Source of the DNA: Luzula sylvatica
Lineage: Eukaryota > Streptophyta > Magnoliopsida > Poales > Juncaceae
NCBI GenBank assembly: GCA_946800325.1
Contig: OX326958.1
Location: forward strand, 12,862,992-12,926,991
DNA: 64,000 nt
Reading direction: 5' to 3'
The translations under genes were made by a program, and so were the position numbers. The notes beneath the pieces were generated by a model. The model did no database searches, had not been told where the DNA came from, and was given only the letters and a program-made list of their open reading frames with translations. Shown here in pieces: positions 21,398 through 33,483 of this stretch (its first letter is position 1; each line of letters begins with the position of its first letter).

Positions 21398-22719
21398 GAA
21401 TTAGTTAGTTAGTTAGTTAGTTATTTAGTAGTTAGTTAGTTAGTTAGGTCATCAGTTAGTTATTTAGTTAGTTAGTTAGTTAGTTAGTTATCTAGTAGTT
21501 ACCTGGTTAGTTATTTATTTAGTTAGTTAGTTAGTTAGTTGGTGGGTATGTGGGAATGTAGTTAGTTAATAGGTATTTAAGGAGTTAGTTAGTTAGTAAA
21601 TTAGTTAGTTATTATGTTAGTTATCTATTAATTAGTTAGTTAGTGATTTTGTCAGCTAGCTAGTAGTTATTTGGTCAGTTAGTTATTTAGTTAGTTAGTT
21701 AGTTAGTTATCTAGTAGTTAGTTAGTTAGTCATTTAGTTAGTTAACTAGTTAGTTATTTAGTTTGTTGGTTTGTTAGTTATCTTGTAGTTAGTTAGTTAG
21801 CTAGTAAGTAATTTAGTAAGATAGATAGTTAGTTAGTTAGTTAGTTAGCAGTAAGGTAGTTGGTTAGTTAGTTAGTGGGTGTGTAGGAAGGACGTAGTTA
21901 GTTAGTTAGTTAGTTAGTTAGTTAATAGGTATGTAGGAAGATAGTTATTTAGTTATTTAGTTATTTGTTAGTTAGTTAGTGAGTTAGTTAGTTAATAGGT
22001 ATGTATGAAGGTAGTTGGTTAGTAAGTTAGTTAGTTAACTGGTTAGTTAGTTAGATGGTAGTTAGTTTGTTAGTTAGTTAGTTAGTTAATTAGTTAGTTA
22101 GTTAGTTAGTTAGTGAGTTAGTTACTTAACTAGTAGTCAGTTAGATAATTAGTTAATTAATTAGTTAGTGAGTTAGTTACTTAACTGGTAGTTAGTTAGA
22201 TAATTAGTTAATTAATTAGTTAGTTAGTTTGTTAGTTTGTTAGTTAGTTAGTTAGTTAGTAGTAGTTGGTTAGTTAGTTAGTTAGTTAGTTAACTAGTTA
22301 GTTATTTTGTTAGTTAGTTTGTTAGCTAGTAGTTAGCTAGTAATTTATTTAGTTAGCTAGTTAGTTGGTGGGTATGCAGAATGTAGTTAGTTAGTTAGTT
22401 AGTTAATAAGTATGTAGGAAGATAGTTAGATAGTTAATTAGTTATTTATTTAGATAGATATATAGTAATTAGTTACTTAGTTTTATAGTTATTTGTTAGT
22501 TAGTTATTTAGTTAGTTAGCTAGTAGTTAGTTAGTTAGTTAGTTATTTAGTTAGTTAGTTAACTAGTTAGTTATTTAGTGAGTGAGTTAGTTAATAAGTA
22601 CGTAGGAAGATAGTTAGTTATTTAGTTAGTTATCTAGTAGTTAGTTAGTTAGTTAGTCAGTTGGTTAGTTATTTAGTTATTTATCTAGTAGTTAGTTAAT
22701 TAGTTAGTTAGTTAGTTAG

Positions 22720-23229
22720 ACAAAACCTTCCATCCATGCATTCAAAAGAAAGTTCAATGACATTCGCGAACTTCCGGGGGCTATTTCCCACATAGCGAAA
22801 CCAGATGATTGGAGAATAAGATCCGGTGCTATTGATTGAATTCATCTTTCTTGTCTGACAATATTTTCTCAAGTGTAGGAGTTGAAAGAGAGGTATCCAA
22901 GCAGAACTCATAGGTATAATCTCGAAAAGTAGAACTCACGAAATACAGCTACCAGAACTCTTTGCGGCACTTTAATGGAGTCAACAAAGACTAGTTATGA
23001 GTTCAAGTAGGGCATTGAGGACCTCATACTTATTATGCCGGCGCAAGATTAGCATTGGAGATGGCTAGCTAGAGTATACGTCAAGTAAATCATTTCAGGT
23101 CGCGAGGGTCTGATCTTGAAGTGAGTGGAGATAGCAGGGCAGACTATTCCTAAATAATAGGATTGCTTGGGTGGGTAAGCTACTGAAGTCTAAGTCCACT
23201 GGCAGAGTACTTTCTTTCAACGAGAGATG
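22720..23229. other. 510-bp non-satellite insert at an orientation switch, unidentified
   Basis: Unique, compositionally balanced sequence (no TTAG bias, visibly higher GC) between TTAG on the left and CTAA on the right. It has no recognisable transposon ends, LTR signals, tRNA or rRNA. A 67-codon minus-strand frame (22911-22708) runs into the satellite and is not convincing. Texture resembles plant mitochondrial intergenic DNA, so a nuclear copy of organelle DNA is one possibility; filler DNA at a repaired break is another. Neither can be shown from sequence alone. Confidence 0.55.
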
Positions 23230-23826
23230 TAACTAAGTAACTAACTAAATAAATAAATAACAAACTAAATAACTACTAGCTATTTCACTAACTAACTAAC
23301 TAAATAATTAACTAACTAATTAATTAATTAACTAACTAACAAATTAACTAATTAACTAACAAATTAACTAACTAGCTAGCTACCTTCGTACATACCCACT
23401 AACTAACTTACTTACTAACTAACTAACTAATTAACTAACTAATTAATGAACTAATTAACTAACTAACTACTAGTTAACTAACTAATTAACTAACTAACTA
23501 TCTTCCTACATACTAACTAACTTACTAACTAACTAACTACATTCCTGCATACCCATACTAACTAGTGAACTAAATAAATTACTAGCTAACTACTAGCTAA
23601 CAAACTAACTAGCTAACTAAATAACTAACTAGTTAAATAACTAACTAACTAACTAACCAACTACCGGATAACTAACTAACTGACTAACTGACTAACTAAC
23701 TACCTTCTTACATACATATTGACTAACTAACTAACCAACAAACTAATTAACTAACTAACTAACTAACTAACTTACCAGCTAACTAACTAACTAACTAACT
23801 AACTGACTACAAGCTAACTGAATAAA

Positions 23827-23857
<31 letters not shown>

Positions 23858-24062
23858 TAGATAACTCACTAAATAACTAACTAATTAACTAACTAACTAT
23901 CTTCTTACATACATATTAACTAACTAACTAACTAACTAACTAATTAACTACCTACCTTCCTACATACCCACTAACTAAGTAACTAACTAAATAAATAAAT
24001 AACACACTAAATAACTACTAGCTATTTAACTAACTTGCTAACTAAATAAATAACAAACTAAT

Positions 24063-24101
<39 letters not shown>

Positions 24102-24510
24102 TGAAATAAAAAATTAACTAACTAATTAATTAACTAAATAACTATCTTCCTACGTAAGAAACTAACTACTAGTTAACTAACTAACTTACTAACTAACTAA
24201 TTAACTAACTAATTAATTAACTAATTAACTAACTAACTACTAGTTAACTAACTAACTTACTAACTAACTAACTAATTAACTAATTAACTAACGAACTACC
24301 AGCTAAGTAACTAACTAGTTAACTAACTAACTTACTTACTAACAACCTTCATACATACCTATCAACTAACAAACTAACTACCTTTCAAACTAACTACCTA
24401 ACAAACTAACTAACTAATTAACTAAATAACTAAATAACTAACTAACTAACAAATGAACTAATCAACAAACTAACTAAATAACTAAATAACTATCTTCCTA
24501 CGTACCTATG

Positions 24511-24541
<31 letters not shown>

Positions 24542-24947
24542 GAACGAACTAACAACCTTCCTACATACCCACTAGCTAACGAACTACCTACCTTCCCACT
24601 AACTAACTAAATAACTATCTAACTTACTAAATTACTAACTAGCTAACTAATTAACAACTAGATAAGTAACAAACTAACTAACTAAATAACTAACTAGTTA
24701 ACTAACTAAATAACTAACTAACTAACTAACTAACTAAATAACTAACTAACTAACTAACTACTAATTAGCTGACAAAATATCTAACTAACTAATTACAAGA
24801 TAACTAACATAATAACTAACTAATTTACAAACTAACTATCTTCTTAAATCCCTATTAACTAACTAACTACCTACCTTCCTACATACCCACCAACTAACTA
24901 ACTAACCAAATAAATAACTAACCAGCTAACTACAAGCTAACTAACTC

Positions 24948-24980
<33 letters not shown>

Positions 24981-25327
24981 TAGTTAACTAACTAACAATC
25001 TGACTAGCTAACTAATTAACTAATTAACTAACTAACAAATTAACTTACTATCTAACTAACTAACGACCTTGATACATACATATTGATTAACTAACTAACT
25101 CACTAACTAACTAATAGCTAACTAACTAAGTAACTAACTAAATAACTAACTCATTAACGAACTAACTAACTAATGAACCAAATAACAAACTACCTTCTTA
25201 CATACTACCTAACTAACTAACTAACTAACTAACTACTAGCTAATTAACTAACTAACTAACTAACTACCTACCTTTTAACATACATATTGACTAACTAACT
25301 AACTAACTAACTATATAACTAACTAAC

Positions 25328-25382
<55 letters not shown>

Positions 25383-25726
25383 TAGATAACTAACTAAATA
25401 ACTAACTAATTAACAAACCTAACTATCTTCCTACATATATATGAACTAACTAACCAACTAACTAACGAACTAACTAACTTACTAACTACCTTCCAACATA
25501 CCCACTTACTAAGTAACGAATTAAATAAATAAATAACTAACTAAATAACTACTAGCTATTTAACTAACTAACTAACTAACTAAATAAATTCCTAACTAAT
25601 TAACTAACTAACTAACTATCTAATTAACTAACTAACTAACAAATTAACTACCTAACTAACTACCTTCGTACACACCCACTAACTAACTAACTTACGAACT
25701 AACTAATTAACTAACTACCTACTAGT

Positions 25727-25763
<37 letters not shown>

Positions 25764-25895
25764 CACTAACTAAATAACTAACTAATTAACTAACTAACTA
25801 ACAAACTACTAGCTAACTAACTAACTAGTTAACTATCTAACTTACTAACTAACTACCTTCATACATACCTAAGAACTAACTAACTAACTAACTAA
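23230..25895 (-). repeat. TTAG satellite, block 3 (CTAA on the plus strand)
   Basis: Same array in inverted orientation, about 2.7 kb. The stretch leading to the switch at 25895 matches the stretches leading to 8784 and 53604 for at least 700 bp by eye, including CTACCTTTTAACATACATA near 25270. Confidence 0.95.
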
Positions 25896-25904
25896 GTATG
25901 AAGG
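25856..25904. repeat. head-to-head orientation switch, copy 2
   Basis: CCTTCATAC (25856-25864) and GTATGAAGG (25896-25904) with the same 31-bp spacer as the other two switches, and similar flanks on both sides. Confidence 0.9.
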
Positions 25905-27017
25905 TCGTTAGTTAGTTTGTTAGTTAGTTAGAAAGGTAGTTATTTTGTTAGTTAATATGTATGTATGAAGGTAGTTAGTTAGTAAGTTAGTTAGTTTACT
26001 AGTTAGTTAGTTAGTTAGTTAGTACTTAGTTAGTTATTTAGTTAATTAGTTAGTTATTTACTTAGTTTGTTAGTTAGTTTGTTAGTTAAGTCGTAGTTAG
26101 TTAGTTAATTAGTTAATTAATTAGTTAGTTAATTAGTTAGTTAGTTAGTTAGTCATCTAGTAGTTTGACGTTAGTTATTTAGTTAGTTAACTAGTTAGTT
26201 ATTTAGTTAGTTAGTTAGTTTGTTAGTTATCTAGTAGTTAGTTAGTTAGCTAGTTAGTTATTTAGTAAGTTAGATAGTTAGTTAGTTAGTTAGTGGGAAG
26301 GTAGGTAGTTAGTTAGTTAGTGGGTATGTAGGACGGTAGGTAGTTAGTTAGTTAGTTAGTTAGTTAATAGGTATGTAGGAAGGTAGTTTGTTAATTACTG
26401 AATTTGTTAGTTAGTCAGTTAGTCATTGAGTTATTTAGTTAGTTAGTTAGTTAGTTGGTTAGTTAGTTAGTTAGTTAATAGGTATGTATGAAGGTAGTTA
26501 GTTAGTATGTTACTTAGGTAACTAGTTAGTTAGTTAGCTAGTAGTTAGTTAGTTAGTTAGGTAATTAGTTAGTTATTTCGTTAGCTAGTTAGTTAGTTAG
26601 TTAACTAGTAGTTAGTTAGTTGATTAGTTAGTTTGTAAGTTAATTAGTTAGTGGGCATGTACGAAGGTAGCTAGTTAGTTAGTTAATTTCTTTGTTAGTT
26701 AGTTAATTAGTTAGTTAGTTGGTTAATTAGTTAGTTATTTATTTATTTAGTTTGTTAGTTAAATAGCTAGTAGTTATTTATTTATTTAGTTAGTTACTTA
26801 GTTAGTGGGTATGTAGGAAGGTAGTTAGTAAGTTAGTTAGTTAGTTAGTTAGTTAGTTAATACGTATGTAGGAAGATAGTTAGTTAGTTAATTAGTTAGT
26901 TATTTAGTTAGTTATATAGTGGTTAGTTAGTTAGTTAGTTATTTATTCAGTTAGCTAGTAGTTAGTTAGTTAGTTAGTTAGTTGGTAAGTTAGTTAGTTA
27001 GTTAGTCAGTTAGTTAA

Positions 27018-27048
<31 letters not shown>

Positions 27049-27074
27049 AATAGGTAGTTAGATAGTTAGTTAGT

Positions 27075-28430
27075 TGATGAACGGGTTTTCGATCACTTTT
27101 AAATTGATATATCGTTGTATGTGAAAACCAATTCAATCAACAAGTTTGGAATTTAATGTGTATAGTAGTAATATGCAAGTTCGTTCCACGAGGAGTATAT
27201 GCGTCAAATAAGATTAAACTTCAGATCTTTAAAATAATTATTTCGAAGTTTCCAAAATTAATGAAAATTTGTGTACAGATAGTTCTGCATATTATCAAAT
27301 TTATCCTAAAATTTTAAACAATTTGGACAACGGAATAAATAGTTATTAACGAATTACAATCAGGTCTCTGAAAAACAGTCCCCTGGAAACAGCAGGTTTT
27401 CAGTTTAAGTGACAGTTTTCAAAAATTCATATCAATTCGAATATTTTATGAAATTCTACGATTCAAAAAGTTCCCGAAACTAGAAATCAAAATCTACGCA
27501 GAACAAAAATATCACACAAAGTGAGCACAAGATCGAATGCAAGAAATAAGATTTAGAACAAAGATTTTTAGATTCAAACAAGTTTTCTTTACACGACTTC
27601 AAACATTCATTCAACATACAAGAAATTTAAGATAAGAAAAGAATACACCTATATTGCGTAAAGAAAGTTTCAACGTGCCAAGAGAAGCTCCTTTCCTCGC
27701 CTAGTGTCGTCGCTCGATGCTCGAACCGCTAGAAAGCTAGGACGGTACGAGCGCTTCTCGCTCGAAGTTGTCGACTCTCCCGGATGAAGAAAGCTCCGAG
27801 TCCGGTTGTGACGTGTATCTTCAGCGACTAGCTTCGATTAGATCGATTCACCGGATGAAGTAAGCTTCGAGTCCGGCAAACAATCACTCGAGAATTCGAG
27901 TAATTCTTGAATGGTTCTTGACGTTCTTGAAAGTTCTTGGAAGTGCTTAGAGAGAGAGAAAGAAGAAAGGGGAGGGAAGAAGAAGCAATCCTGCCCCAAG
28001 GGCCCTTGGGGTCTATTTATAGTGCATTTGGAGCCCTCTCATTGGTCAAGAGGTGGTTGAGAGGATTGAGGGTTGTTTGGTAATTTTAGGTGAGGAAAGT
28101 GGGCTGAATGGTGGTTATCGAGTGAGTGGTTTTCGTATAGAATTTGGTGTAGACTTTTGTGTGGTATATTACTTGTCTCCTTCCTCATACATGTACCGAA
28201 ATGGGCAGTATAATATATCGATTTTATCGGCGCGAGGAGAGGAAGACAACTACACTGTTGGAATGCCAAAAACTTTCGCCCAAAAACCTGAAATTATCAA
28301 TAAAACACACTTAGTGAAGAAATATTCTTACAATCTTAAATATGAACAATTGTATATATAAAGTTGTGATTCAAAAGGGCTAATATCCCCAAATTAGATA
28401 TCAAAAAGGTGCTTCATTTTCCTCTTATCA
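27075..28430 (-). repeat. 3' LTR of gypsy family A
   Basis: 1356 bp, minus-strand ends TGATAAGAGG...CCGTTCATCA. Contains a TATA box and a GC-richer section around 27690-27900 with two copies of a CCGGATGAAG...GAGTCCGG motif. Small ORFs on both strands (28039-28361) recur in the other LTR and are not genes. Confidence 0.93.
28013..28021 (-). promoter_or_regulatory. TATA box in the 3' LTR of family A
   Basis: TATAAATAG on the minus strand, repeated at 32096-32104 in the 5' LTR. In the 5' copy it would drive the genomic RNA; here it would read outward into the satellite. Confidence 0.7.
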
Positions 28431-28468
28431 AATACCCCCACACTTAGCTTTTGTCGTCCTCGACAAAA
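28431..28468 (-). promoter_or_regulatory. polypurine tract with adjacent AGGA-loop hairpin, family A
   Basis: On the minus strand AAGTGTGGGGGTATT (28445-28431) abuts the 3' LTR. Three bases upstream lies a perfect 8-bp hairpin, TTTTGTCG and CGACAAAA around an AGGA loop (28468-28449). The tract is the expected plus-strand primer; the hairpin role is unknown. Confidence 0.8.
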
Positions 28469-29868
28469 TAAAACGTAATAAAATATATTTTAAGCACCAA
28501 AAAAAATACAAGTTAGGTTTTGTTGAATTTGTAATCACACTATCTCATAAATTTGAATTTCACAAGAAATATTTATACTCTTTTAATCATATGTTATTTC
28601 AAGAGGAACAAAATATCAAACTTCTATAATGAAGATTTTGTCAATTTCTAAAATATTTATTAAGAAATGATTTTCACTCGAAAAAGATAGTTAAACACCA
28701 CATAATGAACGTAACACCACATAATTTAAGAGGAAAAATCTTTTAAAAGTATTAATAGAACCAATTTTTTCATTTTTGCAAAAGTTGACCTTAAATGTAA
28801 GTAATTCACTTTTATAACCGCTCGGTACGTAAGTACTTGGGTCCTCCTTAAATCCAACCAAATTTCCTTAAATTTCGCTCAAAAATATTATTTTATATTT
28901 TTCTTTTTTTCTTTTTCTTTTTTCTATTTTTTTTTTTTTTTTTTTTTCTTTTTCTTTTTTTTTCTTTTTTTCCTTTCTTTTTTTCTTTCTTTTTTCTTTC
29001 TTCTTTCATTGAAATATTTTTATATAAAATATTAATTCACAATGTTTCGAACCGATCATGAGTACGGTTCGCTCATGCCCGGCTTACTCCATTGCGAATT
29101 CTTTTTGAAAAAATCACGAGCGCAATAAAATTCCGTTTGGTTGGAACATAAGTCGCCATGAACGGTTAGGATCCTTAAGTGTAAGTTGTCAAATTTTTAA
29201 ACTAATGCAAAAACTACCAAAAATGGTTGAATAAAACTTTTTAGAATTTCTTAATTAAGAATGGGTTCTTATTCAAAAATGGTGTGCCACGTAAATCACA
29301 ATAAAAATACTTTAAAATAAATACTTCTTTAAGCAAATCTTATTATAGACGGGATTGAATCCCAAATTAGTCTCATAAAAGACCGTTTATTGTTTTCTTT
29401 AATATTCATTTGAGAAAAAGAATATTCTTTAAGTGGATGGTGAAAATTCTTTTTAAGAAGATGTGTGATTGTTTAGACTTGATCGTGGAGAAAAACCGTT
29501 TCTTTAACAAGTATTTAAGTGCTTAAAAATCGAGGACGATCACGAAAAATTGATTTAAAATATGATATATACAATGGTGGTAGAAATTTTTAATTTTTCA
29601 AATTTTTCAAATTTTCAATTTTCATAAAAGCAAAATAAAAGCATAAAAGCAAAATAAAAGCGAATATATACAAAGGAAATCCAAATATTATCCCCCCCAC
29701 ACTTATTTCCAAGCTTGTCCTCAAGCGAAAAAATACGAAAAAAAAAAAAATGTCGACTAAAATAGAAAAAAGATGGATAGATAAAACCTGAATTTTTTTT
29801 TTTTGGGTGCGTGGGTTGCCTCCCAACTAGCGCCCTTTCTTTTACGTCTTTGGGCTAGACACCCAAAG
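28469..29868 (-). other. non-coding 3' internal region of family A
   Basis: About 1.4 kb without a supported ORF, where an autonomous element would carry pol. On the plus strand 28880-29010 is a long T-rich pyrimidine tract. A second PPT-like block, AAGTGTGGGGGGGA on the minus strand (29704-29691), is preceded by another AGGA-loop hairpin (29726-29713). A 12-bp ATCGAGGACGAT palindrome-like hairpin in the opposite orientation lies at 29529-29540. Near 29820 the text GGGAGGCAACCCA (minus strand) is a phrase common in plant gypsy elements. Confidence 0.75.
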
Positions 29869-31014
29869 TTAGCCTATTTCGAGATTATATGAAGCGCTTA
29901 TGCTTTTAGCGGCTTTACGACCGCCTTTGAGCAGTCTCATTAAGAGATTGGAGACTTGAGCGATTGCCATGATTATTTTTCGTTTAGCGTAAGTTGAACT
30001 TGGCGTGAAGAGTTTCTTTATTTCATCTTGGATTTTTCCAAGCTTTTCTTCTAAAGGCCTTTGTTGGAGAGGCGTAGTAAGAGGCGTGAGTGTCTTGAAT
30101 GTACTTGACTTCCTTGATAAATCTACACAAGGTGAATTTCTATCATGAGAAGCATCATAGTTCTTAAATGAATTAAAGTGGATTATATATGGAAAGAATT
30201 CACCTTGGAGAATTGTAGATTTCTCTTCTTGCACATTTGATAATTGCGCGTTATCATCGATTGGAGTGAGTTGAACCGTCTTTTGGAGAGTCGAATCCAA
30301 TGACACCTTTTCTTCTTCAATGATCATTCCAATGCTTTCATCGAATCCCCCCATACTTGAACTCTTATCGCTTTCAATCTCCATGATCTCCTCGTTTGAA
30401 TACTCTAACTCGAGGTTAGTCACCCTTTCGTCTAGATCATTCATGAACGATTGAATATTTTCGAGTCGAGGAGAAATGGTTTTAATCTCATGCGAGATAT
30501 CACTTATCTCTTGTTTGAATTCTTCGACATTTTGTTTGATTTCTTCACAATTTTGATTAAAGGACATCATCATTGCCATCATTTCAACCATCATTCTTTT
30601 TAATTCATGGTCTTGATCTTCGTTTTGGGATTGAAATTGTGGATCTTGGTAATCAAATTCATGTTGAGATTCGAGTTCATTTTGAGAAGGTTCGTATATG
30701 GGGTTTGAGTAATTATTGGTGGTTTCGGTATAGGATTGTGTCTCATAACCCCTTGGGGATTCGTTTTCGTATTGGAGAGCTTGGTTGATGGGATTTTGAT
30801 AAAGGGTCTCGGTGTGTGATTCTTCGTATTGATTTGAGGTGGAACATGAGAGCCAACCGAGCCTTCTTCGAGCTTCGTTTTCTTTTCTTTCTTCCCATTC
30901 TTCGATATCTTGATCGATCATTTCTTTAAGCGTCATGTGTTTTGGATATCTTCTTGGAGGTTGTTCTTGAGTTAGCAATTCTCCAAAAGTTCTTGGTCTT
31001 TCTTGATGATTCAT
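29869..31014 (-). CDS. coiled-coil protein of a non-autonomous gypsy element, gag-like position
   Basis: A 381-residue ORF, the only one in the element, starting 135 nt downstream of the PBS. Residues 1-52 are charged and basic (RRYPKHMTLKEMIDQDIEEW), 60-135 are rich in Gln, Asn, Glu and Tyr, and 135-212 form a likely coiled coil that begins with a Met cluster (MMVEMMAMMM) and continues in heptads. An acidic region (210-300) and a basic C-terminus (about 340-374, YAKRKIIMAIAQ then KGGRKAAKS) follow. No zinc knuckle, DSG protease motif or YxDD box is present. By position it replaces gag, and a structural or RNA-binding role is inferred. Its open frame with about 99% identical LTRs suggests it was still under constraint recently. 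I do not recognise a known family; a shortened Athila/Tat gag is the nearest guess. Confidence 0.8.
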   Translation of the reverse strand: MNHQERPRTFGELLTQEQPPRRYPKHMTLKEMIDQDIEEWEERKENEARRRLGWLSCSTSNQYEESHTETLYQNPINQALQYENESPRGYETQSYTETTNNYSNPIYEPSQNELESQHEFDYQDPQFQSQNEDQDHELKRMMVEMMAMMMSFNQNCEEIKQNVEEFKQEISDISHEIKTISPRLENIQSFMNDLDERVTNLELEYSNEEIMEIESDKSSSMGGFDESIGMIIEEEKVSLDSTLQKTVQLTPIDDNAQLSNVQEEKSTILQGEFFPYIIHFNSFKNYDASHDRNSPCVDLSRKSSTFKTLTPLTTPLQQRPLEEKLGKIQDEIKKLFTPSSTYAKRKIIMAIAQVSNLLMRLLKGGRKAAKSISASYNLEIG

Positions 31015-31148
31015 CTTGCTCTACTCCATGTACCTTGCAAGAATAGAAAAATTTCGAAATTAGTGAAATATCAAGTTCAAAAATATCAACTCTATTAAAA
31101 ATATCACTCGAGATTGCAAGTTTGATTCAAAATTTGACTTAAACACTA

Positions 31149-31166
31149 CTCCCCGGCAGCGGCGCC
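31149..31166 (-). promoter_or_regulatory. primer-binding site, Asp-tRNA type
   Basis: TGGCGCCGCTGCCGGGGA on the minus strand, 2 nt from the 5' LTR end. It differs by one base from the TGGCGCCGTTGCCGGGGA form familiar from Athila/Tat gypsy elements. Confidence 0.9.
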
Positions 31167-31168
31167 AT

Positions 31169-32513
31169 TTGATGAACGGGTTTTCGATCACTTTTAAATT
31201 GATATATCGTTGTATGTGAAAACCAATTCAATCAACAAGTTTGGAATTTAATGTGTATAGTAGTAATATGCAAGTTCGTTCCACGAGGAGTATATGCGTC
31301 AAATAAGATTAAACTTCAGATCTTTAAAATAATTATTTCGAAGTTTCCAAAATTAATGAAAATTTGTGTACAGATAGTTCTGAATATTATCAAATTTATC
31401 CTAAAATTTCAAACAATTTGGACAACGGAATAAATAGTTATTAACGAATTACAATCAGGTCTCTGAAAAACAGTCCCCTGGAAACAGCAGGTTTTCAGTT
31501 TAAGTGACAGTTTTCAAAAATTCATATCAATTCGAATATTTCATGAAATTCTACGATTCAAAAAGTTCCCGAAACTAGAAATCAAAATCTACGCAGAACA
31601 AAAATATCACACAAAGAGAGCACAAGATTGAATGCAAGAAATAAGATTTAGAACAAAGATTTTTAGATTCAAACAAGTTTTCTTTACACTTCATTCAACA
31701 TACAAGAAATTTAAGATAGAAAAGAATACACCTAGATTGCGTAAAGAAAGTTTCAACGTGCCAAGAGGAGCTCCTTTCCTCGCCTAGTGTCGTCGCTCGA
31801 TGCTCGAACCGCTAGAAAGCTAGGACGGTACGAGCGCTTCTCGCTCGAAGTTGTCGACTCTCCCGGATGAAGAAAGCTCCGAGTCCGGTTGTGACGTGTA
31901 TCTTCAGCGACTAGCTTCGATTAGATCGATTCACCGGATGAAGTAAGCTTCGAGTCCGGCAAACAATCACTCGAGAATTCGAGTAATTCTTGAATGGTTC
32001 TTGACGTTCTTGAAAGTTCTTGGAAGTGCTTAGAGAGAGAGAAAGAAGAAAGGGGAGGGAAGAAGAAGCAATCCTGCCCCAAGGGCCCTTGGGGTCTATT
32101 TATAGTGCATTTGGAGCCCTCTCATTGGTCAAGAGGTGGTTGAGAGGATTGAGGGTTGTTTGGTAATTTTAGGTGAGGAAAGTGGGCTGAATGGTGGTTA
32201 TGGAGTGAGTGATTTTCGTATAGAATTTGGTGTAGACTTTTGTGTGGTATATTACTTGTCTCCTTCCTCATACATGTACCGAAATGGACAGTATAATATA
32301 TCGATTTTATCGGCGCGAGGAGAGGAAGACAACTACACTGTTGGAATGCCAAAAACTTTCGCCCAAAAACCTGAAATTATCAATAAAACACACTTAGTGA
32401 AGAAATATTCTTACAATCTTAAATATGAACAATTGTATATATAAAGTTGTGACTCAAAAGGGCTAATATCCCCAAATTAGATATCAAAAAGGTGCTTCAT
32501 TTTCCTCTTATCA
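31169..32513 (-). repeat. 5' LTR of gypsy family A
   Basis: 1345 bp, nearly identical to 27075-28430. Visible differences include an 11-bp deletion near 31690 and a few transitions. The TATA box is at 32096-32104 on the minus strand, so the RNA would start near 32070 and run leftward through PBS and ORF. Confidence 0.93.
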
Positions 32514-33452
32514 TTAGTTAGTTAGTTTTCAAGTAGTTGGTTAGTTAGTTAGTTGGTTAGTTAACTAGTTAGTTAGTTAGCTTGTAGTTAGCTGGTAATT
32601 TATTTAGTTAGCTAGTTAGTTGGTGGGTATGCAGGAAGGTAGTTAGTTCGTTAGTTAGTTAGTTAGTTAGTCAATAAGTATGTAGGAAGATAGTTAGTTA
32701 ATTAGTTAGTCATTTAGATAGATATCTAGTAGTTAGTTACTTGGATTGTTAGTTATTTAGTTAGTTAGTTAGTTAGTTAGTTATTTAGTTAGTTAGTTAA
32801 CTAGTTAGTTATTTAGTAAGTTAGTTAGTTATTAAGTACGTAGGAAGATAGTCAGTCAATAAATTAGTTAGTTATTTAGATAGTTATCTAGTAGTTAGTT
32901 AGTTAGTTATGTAGTCAGTTAGTTAGTTATTTAGTTATTTATCTAGTAGTTAGTTAATTAGTTAGTTAATTAGTTAGTTAGTTAGTTAATTAATTAGTTA
33001 GTTAGTTAGTTAGTATGTATGTATGTAAGAAGGCACTTAGTTAGTTAATTAGTTCGTTAGTTAGTTAGTTCGATAGTCAGTTAATTAGTTAGGTAGTTCC
33101 TACTTAGTTAGTCGGTATATAAGATGGTAGTTAGTTAGATGGTTAGTTAGTCAATTAGTTAGTTAATAGGTATATAGGAAGACAATTAGTTAGTTAGTTA
33201 GTTAGATAGATAGATACTAGTTAATAGGTATGTAGGAAGACAGTTAGTTAGTTATTTAGTTAATTAGTTTGATACTAGTTAATTAGTTAGTTAGTTAGTT
33301 TGTTAGTGAGTTTGTAGGAAGGTAGTTAGTTAATTAGTTAGTTAGGTAGATAGCTATTTAGTTAGTTTATAGGTATGTATGAAGGTAGTTAGTTAGTTAG
33401 TTAGTTAGTTAATTTGTTCGTTATTTAGTCAGTTGGTTTGTTAATTAGCTAG

Positions 33453-33483
<31 letters not shown>

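Larger units (their letters stand above)
8794..22719 (+). repeat. TTAG satellite, block 2 (TTAG on the plus strand), split by a solo LTR
   Basis: About 12.7 kb of TTAG-derived array outside the solo LTR at 8853-10077. Punctuation words occur in a repeated order: GTATGTACGAAGGTAGC, GTGGGTATGTAGGAAGG, ATATGTATGTAGGAAGATAG, ATATGTATGTAAGAAGG, ATATGTATGTATCAAGG (about 10900, 11440, 19640), GGTCATCAGTTAG, ATAGGTATTTAAGAAGATAG, AGAAAGGTAG. The part at 10078-11300 closely matches 53700-54890, and 21210-22715 closely matches about 59940-61830, by eye. No coding potential. Confidence 0.93.
27075..32513 (-). mobile_element. full-length non-autonomous Ty3/gypsy retrotransposon (family A)
   Basis: A 5439-bp element with LTRs at 27075-28430 and 31169-32513, PBS, a single 381-residue ORF, and a PPT, all on the minus strand. 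It is flanked by the target duplication TTAGT (27070-27074, 32514-32518). The LTRs differ by about a dozen substitutions and two small indels by eye, near 1%, so insertion is recent. No protease, RT, RNase H or integrase is present, so it must use enzymes of a relative; it fits the LARD-like class. The Asp-tRNA-type PBS and GTGTGGGGG tract suggest the Athila/Tat side of gypsy, by motif only. Confidence 0.93.

Noticed and set aside
22708..22911. 67-codon minus-strand frame in the unique insert
   Set aside because: It uses satellite sequence for its end, has no recognisable motif and could occur by chance in 500 bp.
28039..28361. Overlapping frames of 76 and 102 residues, repeated at 32122-32444
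   Set aside because: They are in the two LTRs of the same element; repetition comes from the LTR, and the frames sit on opposite strands of one stretch.
28880..29010. Long T-rich tract as a possible SINE or LINE poly-A tail
   Set aside because: It is a mixed T/C tract inside a gypsy element, without target duplication or an adjoining element body.
27070..32518. Specific integration preference for TTAGT
   Set aside because: Both target duplications are TTAGT, but that 5-mer is present at nearly every position of the array, so two cases show nothing.
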